Assembly (NCBI GenBank): GCA_903938955.1
Contig: CAJAFJ010000323.1
Span: 1 to 6,801 of the forward strand
DNA from: an uncultured beta proteobacterium
Lineage (GTDB): Bacteria; Pseudomonadota; Gammaproteobacteria; Burkholderiales; Burkholderiaceae
Direction: 5' to 3'
DNA: 6,801 nucleotides
In this document: in pieces, positions 5,794 to 6,801 of the stretch
Layout: every line of letters begins with the position of its first letter
Numbering within the stretch: the stretch's first letter is position 1
Program-made: the position numbers and the translations under genes
Notes under the pieces: generated by a model
What the model saw: the letters and a program-made list of their open reading frames with translations, nothing else
Told to the model about the DNA's origin: nothing
The model's database searches: none

Positions 5794-6801
5794 TATTTTC
5801 TATCCTTCAGCAAATCGCGCAGGCGTTTGGGCGCGGGGATCAGCGGGGTACGGCTGCGCGTCCAGGCACCTTGTTCGGTCGGCGACAGGGCGCGGCCCCG
5901 GCTCATGAACCACGAGGTCAGCTTGTACAGACCGAGGCGGCTGTAGACCATGGACCAGCTGCTCCAGATGGCGCTGGCGAGTTTGGTGCGACCGGCACCG
6001 CTGCCGCGCAGGGTGGCTTCGTCGCTACCGGGGCGGGCTTGTGCCTCGTTGCGCAGGCGCACCAGAATGTCGGTGATTGGAATCTTGACCGGGCAGACTT
6101 CGACACAGGCGCCGCACAGGGTGGAGGCAAAGGCCAGCGGGTAGGTCGATTCCAGCCCCAGCATGTGCGGCGAGATGATGGCGCCGATAGGACCGGGGTA
6201 GGTGGTGCCGTAGGCGTGGCCGCCAATGCGCGCATACACCGGGCAGTGGTTCATGCAGGCGCCGCAGCGAATGCACTGCAGCGTGGCGCGCAGTTGTTCG
6301 TCGGCATAGGCTTGGGTGCGGCCGTTGTCGAGCAGGATCAGGTGGACTTCTTCCGGGCCGTCCTTCTCGCCCGGCTTGCGCGGGCTGCTGATCATGTTGA
6401 CGTAGGTGGTGACCGACTGACCGGTGGCCGAGCGCGTCAGCAGGCTCAGCAGTGGCGGCAGGTGCTCCAGCTTTTCCACGATTTTTTCGATGCCGGTGAT
6501 GGCAATGTGCACGCGCGGCACGGTGGTGCACATGCGGCCGTTGCCTTCGTTCTCGACCAGGCACAGCGTGCCGGTTTCGGCCACACAGAAGTTCACGCCG
6601 GACAGGCCAATGTCGGCGTCGGCAAACTTGCGGCGCAGTACTTGACGGCCGATGCGGATCAGCGCATCCACGTCTTCGGTGTAGGCCACGCCCGGGATTT
6701 CCTTGGCAAACAGGGCGGCAATTTCCTGCTTGGTTTTGTGGATGGCCGGCATGATGATGTGCGAAGGCGTCTCCCCCGCCAGCTGGACGATGTACTCGCC
6801 C
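5793..6801 (-). CDS. lutB: L-lactate utilisation iron-sulfur protein LutB (5' end outside window)
   Basis: LutB (LldF, YkgF) is the iron-sulfur subunit of the LutABC complex that oxidises L-lactate to pyruvate. The reading frame is open to the right edge: 335 residues are visible from base 6800, with about 135 N-terminal residues missing relative to family members of about 470. The ATG at 6752 is internal, because the frame upstream reads GEYIVQLAGETPSHII, which is conserved LutB sequence, and no ribosome binding site precedes it. Seen (numbering from base 6800): PAIHKTKQEIA (18-28) and VAETGTLCLVENEGNGRMC (73-91) of the LUD domain; a complete 4Fe-4S motif Cys176/179/182/186-Pro; GGHAYGTTYPGPIGAI (193-208); and a second motif with Cys229, Cys232, Cys236-Pro. 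The stop TAA at 5795-5793 overlaps the dehydrogenase ATG. LutA and LutC partners are not in the window; lutC does not follow, so they should lie upstream (beyond 6801) or elsewhere. Confidence 0.93.
   Translation of the reverse strand, partial: GEYIVQLAGETPSHIIMPAIHKTKQEIAALFAKEIPGVAYTEDVDALIRIGRQVLRRKFADADIGLSGVNFCVAETGTLCLVENEGNGRMCTTVPRVHIAITGIEKIVEKLEHLPPLLSLLTRSATGQSVTTYVNMISSPRKPGEKDGPEEVHLILLDNGRTQAYADEQLRATLQCIRCGACMNHCPVYARIGGHAYGTTYPGPIGAIISPHMLGLESTYPLAFASTLCGACVEVCPVKIPITDILVRLRNEAQARPGSDEATLRGSGAGRTKLASAIWSSWSMVYSRLGLYKLTSWFMSRGRALSPTEQGAWTRSRTPLIPAPKRLRDLLKDRK
5803..5807 (-). promoter_or_regulatory. Ribosome binding site of the D-lactate dehydrogenase gene, inside lutB
   Basis: AAGGA on the minus strand lies in the last codons of lutB, nine bases before the dehydrogenase ATG at 5793. 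Together with the TAATG stop-start overlap it supports this start and coupled translation of the two lactate-oxidising proteins. Confidence 0.65.

Noticed and set aside
5793..6752. A complete 319-residue Fe-S protein starting at the ATG at 6752
   Set aside because: The frame is open upstream to the window edge and encodes conserved LutB sequence there, and there is no ribosome binding site before that ATG, so this is the C-terminal part of a longer protein.

Overview
The window is a stretch of a GC-rich bacterial chromosome, and everything recognisable in it is encoded on the minus strand. Read in the direction of transcription (from high to low coordinates) the order is: the 3' part of lutB (an L-lactate oxidation iron-sulfur subunit), a large single-chain FAD/Fe-S D-lactate dehydrogenase, an LctP/LldP-family lactate permease, a UspA-family universal stress protein, and the 5' part of a pyruvate carboxylase gene. 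Codon use with strong G/C preference at third positions, the gene content and the protein sequences suggest a proteobacterium, most plausibly a betaproteobacterium of the Burkholderiales (Comamonadaceae-like). That placement is an inference from general resemblance, not from a search.

Layout. 6801-5793: lutB, which enters from outside the window with its N-terminal third missing. 5793-3013: the dehydrogenase, whose ATG shares one base with the lutB stop (TAATG), so the two are almost certainly co-transcribed and translationally coupled. 3012-2941: a 72-base gap holding a strong intrinsic-terminator-like hairpin followed by the permease ribosome binding site. 2940-1279: the permease. 1262-816: the stress protein, only 16 bases after the permease stop. 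815-732: an 84-base gap with a weaker hairpin. 731-1: pyruvate carboxylase, running off the left edge.

How the genes fit together. The permease imports lactate. The Lut complex (L-lactate) and the flavin/Fe-S dehydrogenase (D-lactate) oxidise both enantiomers to pyruvate and pass electrons to the respiratory chain. Pyruvate carboxylase could then convert pyruvate to oxaloacetate, the anaplerotic step needed to grow on a three-carbon acid. The stress protein sits in the permease transcription unit and may sense ATP or energy state, but its job here is unknown.

I found no mobile elements, RNA genes, CRISPR arrays or unfamiliar gene families. The window looks like an ordinary, well-conserved lactate catabolism locus rather than a new system. 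The points worth a second look are the terminator-like hairpin in the permease leader, the Shine-Dalgarno-less leader of the pyruvate carboxylase gene, the inclusion of usp and pyc genes in the locus, and the gene order around lutB.
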